Shown here: positions 5,609 to 6,668 of the stretch, in pieces
Layout: the number at the start of each line of letters is the position of its first letter
How positions within the stretch are numbered: the first letter of the stretch is position 1
Translations under genes and position numbers: made by a program
Assembly (NCBI GenBank): GCA_046732855.1
Contig: JBKPNX010000004.1
Span: forward strand, 1 to 6,668
Reading direction: 5' to 3'
Length of the DNA: 6,668 bases
Origin: JBKPNX01 sp046732855
GTDB lineage: Bacteria > Pseudomonadota > Alphaproteobacteria > Geminicoccales > Geminicoccaceae
Notes under the pieces: model-generated
Seen by the model: only the letters and a program-made list of their open reading frames with translations
Database searches by the model: none
What the model was told of the DNA's origin: nothing

Positions 5609-6668
5609 CACCTCGAGCACCGCCATCATCCCTTTGTCGCCGTGCTCCGAGATGTGGCAGTGATACAGGGTCCGGCCCAGATAGTTGACCAGCGGCACGA
5701 GCAGGTCGACGTGGTCGCCGGGCTTCAGGTTGACTATGTCGCGCCAGGCGCGGAACGGCTCCGGGCGGCCGTTACGCGCGACCACCTGAAAATGCCAGGT
5801 ATGGAGGTGGAACGGGTGGTCCATGGTGCCGACGTTCTCGACCTGCCACAGCTCGGTCGCGCCGAGACGGGCTCGGCCATCGATGCGCCGGGGATCGAAC
5901 AGCCGGCCGTTGATGAAGAACATCGCCATGGCGACCCGGCGCGGCGCGAGCGCATTCTCCGGCCGCAGGTCCGGCACGTTCGCGAGACTTTTCGGTAGCG
6001 CGAGCGGCGCGGCGGCAGGCCGGGGCAGGATGGTGAGGACCATGCGCGCCATCGAGTGGTGGCTGGTCCGGCGATCGTAGGGCAGATCGCGCATCGCCAA
6101 CGGCCCCGCGCCGCCGGCGTGGACCAGCACGTCGGCCCGCTCGCCCGGCACCAGCAGGACCTCGGGCAGCGCGACGGGCGCTTCGAGATAGTGGCCGTCG
6201 GTTGCGATCAGATGCAGCGGCCGGCCCGCATCGAGCGCCAGGCGAAAATAGCGCGCGTTGCTGGCGTTGATCAGGCGCAGGCGCACCGTGCCCGCGCGGG
6301 CGCGCAGAACGGGCTGGACGGCGCCGTTAGCCAGGATCAGATCGCCCTGCTTGCCCTCGTGCCAGTCCATGACCCGATGCGGCGTGGGCCGGCCCACCTC
6401 GTCCAGCGCTAGATCTCTGAGCAGGACGATGTGCTCGTCGGTGCCCGCCAGCTCCGGCGTCCGCTCCAGCGGGCCGTCGACCACCAGCGGGCCCGACAGT
6501 CCCGCCCAGAGCTGGCGCGCGAGCGTCCCGTGGGCATGGGGATGGTACCAGTAGGTCCCGGCGCTGCCACGCGGCACCTCGAATTCGTAGGCGAAGGTCT
6601 CGCCCGGCGGGACGTGGAGCCAGCTGTTGTCGGCGCGGCCGGTCGGCGGCACGTGCAGGCCGTGGAAG
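5597..6668 (-). CDS. Multicopper oxidase, 3' part (start lies beyond the right edge)
   Basis: About 356 residues are visible, reading leftward; the frame is still open at base 6668, so domain 1 is incomplete. All visible copper motifs are intact. There is FHGLHVPP at the edge (the second His of the first HxH motif), then WYHPHAHG (HPHAH at 6530-6544). Near the end come HPFHLHTWHF (5789-5818) and HCHISEHGDKGMM (5624-5662), which give the type 1 Cys, His and axial Met and the trinuclear-site histidines. This is a three-domain laccase/CueO/CopA-type enzyme that oxidises a substrate and reduces O2 to water, normally in the periplasm. The signal peptide is outside the window. It is transcribed toward the cytochrome gene, so it is not in that operon. 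Whether it serves copper tolerance, phenol or metal oxidation, or electron disposal cannot be decided. An internal GTG at 6652 is not a real start, because conserved sequence continues upstream of it. Confidence 0.92.
   Translation of the reverse strand, partial: FHGLHVPPTGRADNSWLHVPPGETFAYEFEVPRGSAGTYWYHPHAHGTLARQLWAGLSGPLVVDGPLERTPELAGTDEHIVLLRDLALDEVGRPTPHRVMDWHEGKQGDLILANGAVQPVLRARAGTVRLRLINASNARYFRLALDAGRPLHLIATDGHYLEAPVALPEVLLVPGERADVLVHAGGAGPLAMRDLPYDRRTSHHSMARMVLTILPRPAAAPLALPKSLANVPDLRPENALAPRRVAMAMFFINGRLFDPRRIDGRARLGATELWQVENVGTMDHPFHLHTWHFQVVARNGRPEPFRAWRDIVNLKPGDHVDLLVPLVNYLGRTLYHCHISEHGDKGMMAVLEVDRA

Overview
This is a GC-rich, gene-dense bacterial window with no RNA genes, CRISPR arrays, insertion sequences or integrase genes that I can see. 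The fused CysN-CysC protein, the Tat/Sec-exported periplasmic redox proteins and the high GC content fit a proteobacterium. An alphaproteobacterium is my first guess, but the sequence alone does not settle the class.

Region 1 (1-1542, + strand) is the end of a sulfate-activation operon. It holds the 3' part of a bifunctional CysN/CysC gene (the tail of the sulfate adenylyltransferase large subunit fused to APS kinase). cysQ follows with a 1-nt TGATG overlap and encodes a 3'(2'),5'-bisphosphate nucleotidase. A perfect 10-bp inverted repeat with the cysQ stop codon in its loop closes this unit.

Region 2 (1543-1734) is a 192-bp intergenic stretch. It holds a candidate promoter with a dyad in its spacer, a second hairpin, and a strong Shine-Dalgarno sequence for the next gene.

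Region 3 (1735-5590, + strand) is a compact operon for a tryptophan tryptophylquinone (TTQ) amine dehydrogenase: large subunit (mauB/aauB type), MauE, MauD, small subunit (mauA/aauA type) and a di-haem c-type cytochrome. MauE and MauD are the membrane and thiol-redox helpers needed for the disulfide-rich small subunit. The small subunit carries both TTQ tryptophans (W109, W160) and the catalytic aspartate (D128) behind a Tat signal. The dehydrogenase would oxidise a primary amine in the periplasm to aldehyde plus ammonia. The cytochrome, translationally coupled to the small subunit, is the obvious candidate electron carrier. The order B-E-D-A matches both mau and aau clusters. No mauF, mauG, amicyanin or azurin gene is visible in the window.

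Region 4 (5597-6668, - strand) is the 3' part of a multicopper oxidase gene that converges on the cytochrome gene with a 6-bp gap.

The most interesting points are these. The small subunit looks intermediate between methylamine and aromatic amine dehydrogenases. It has Ser where both have Thr in the active site. The cytochrome is an internal duplication whose second copy has lost the 17-residue loop that would carry the axial Met. The cluster has no visible MauG.
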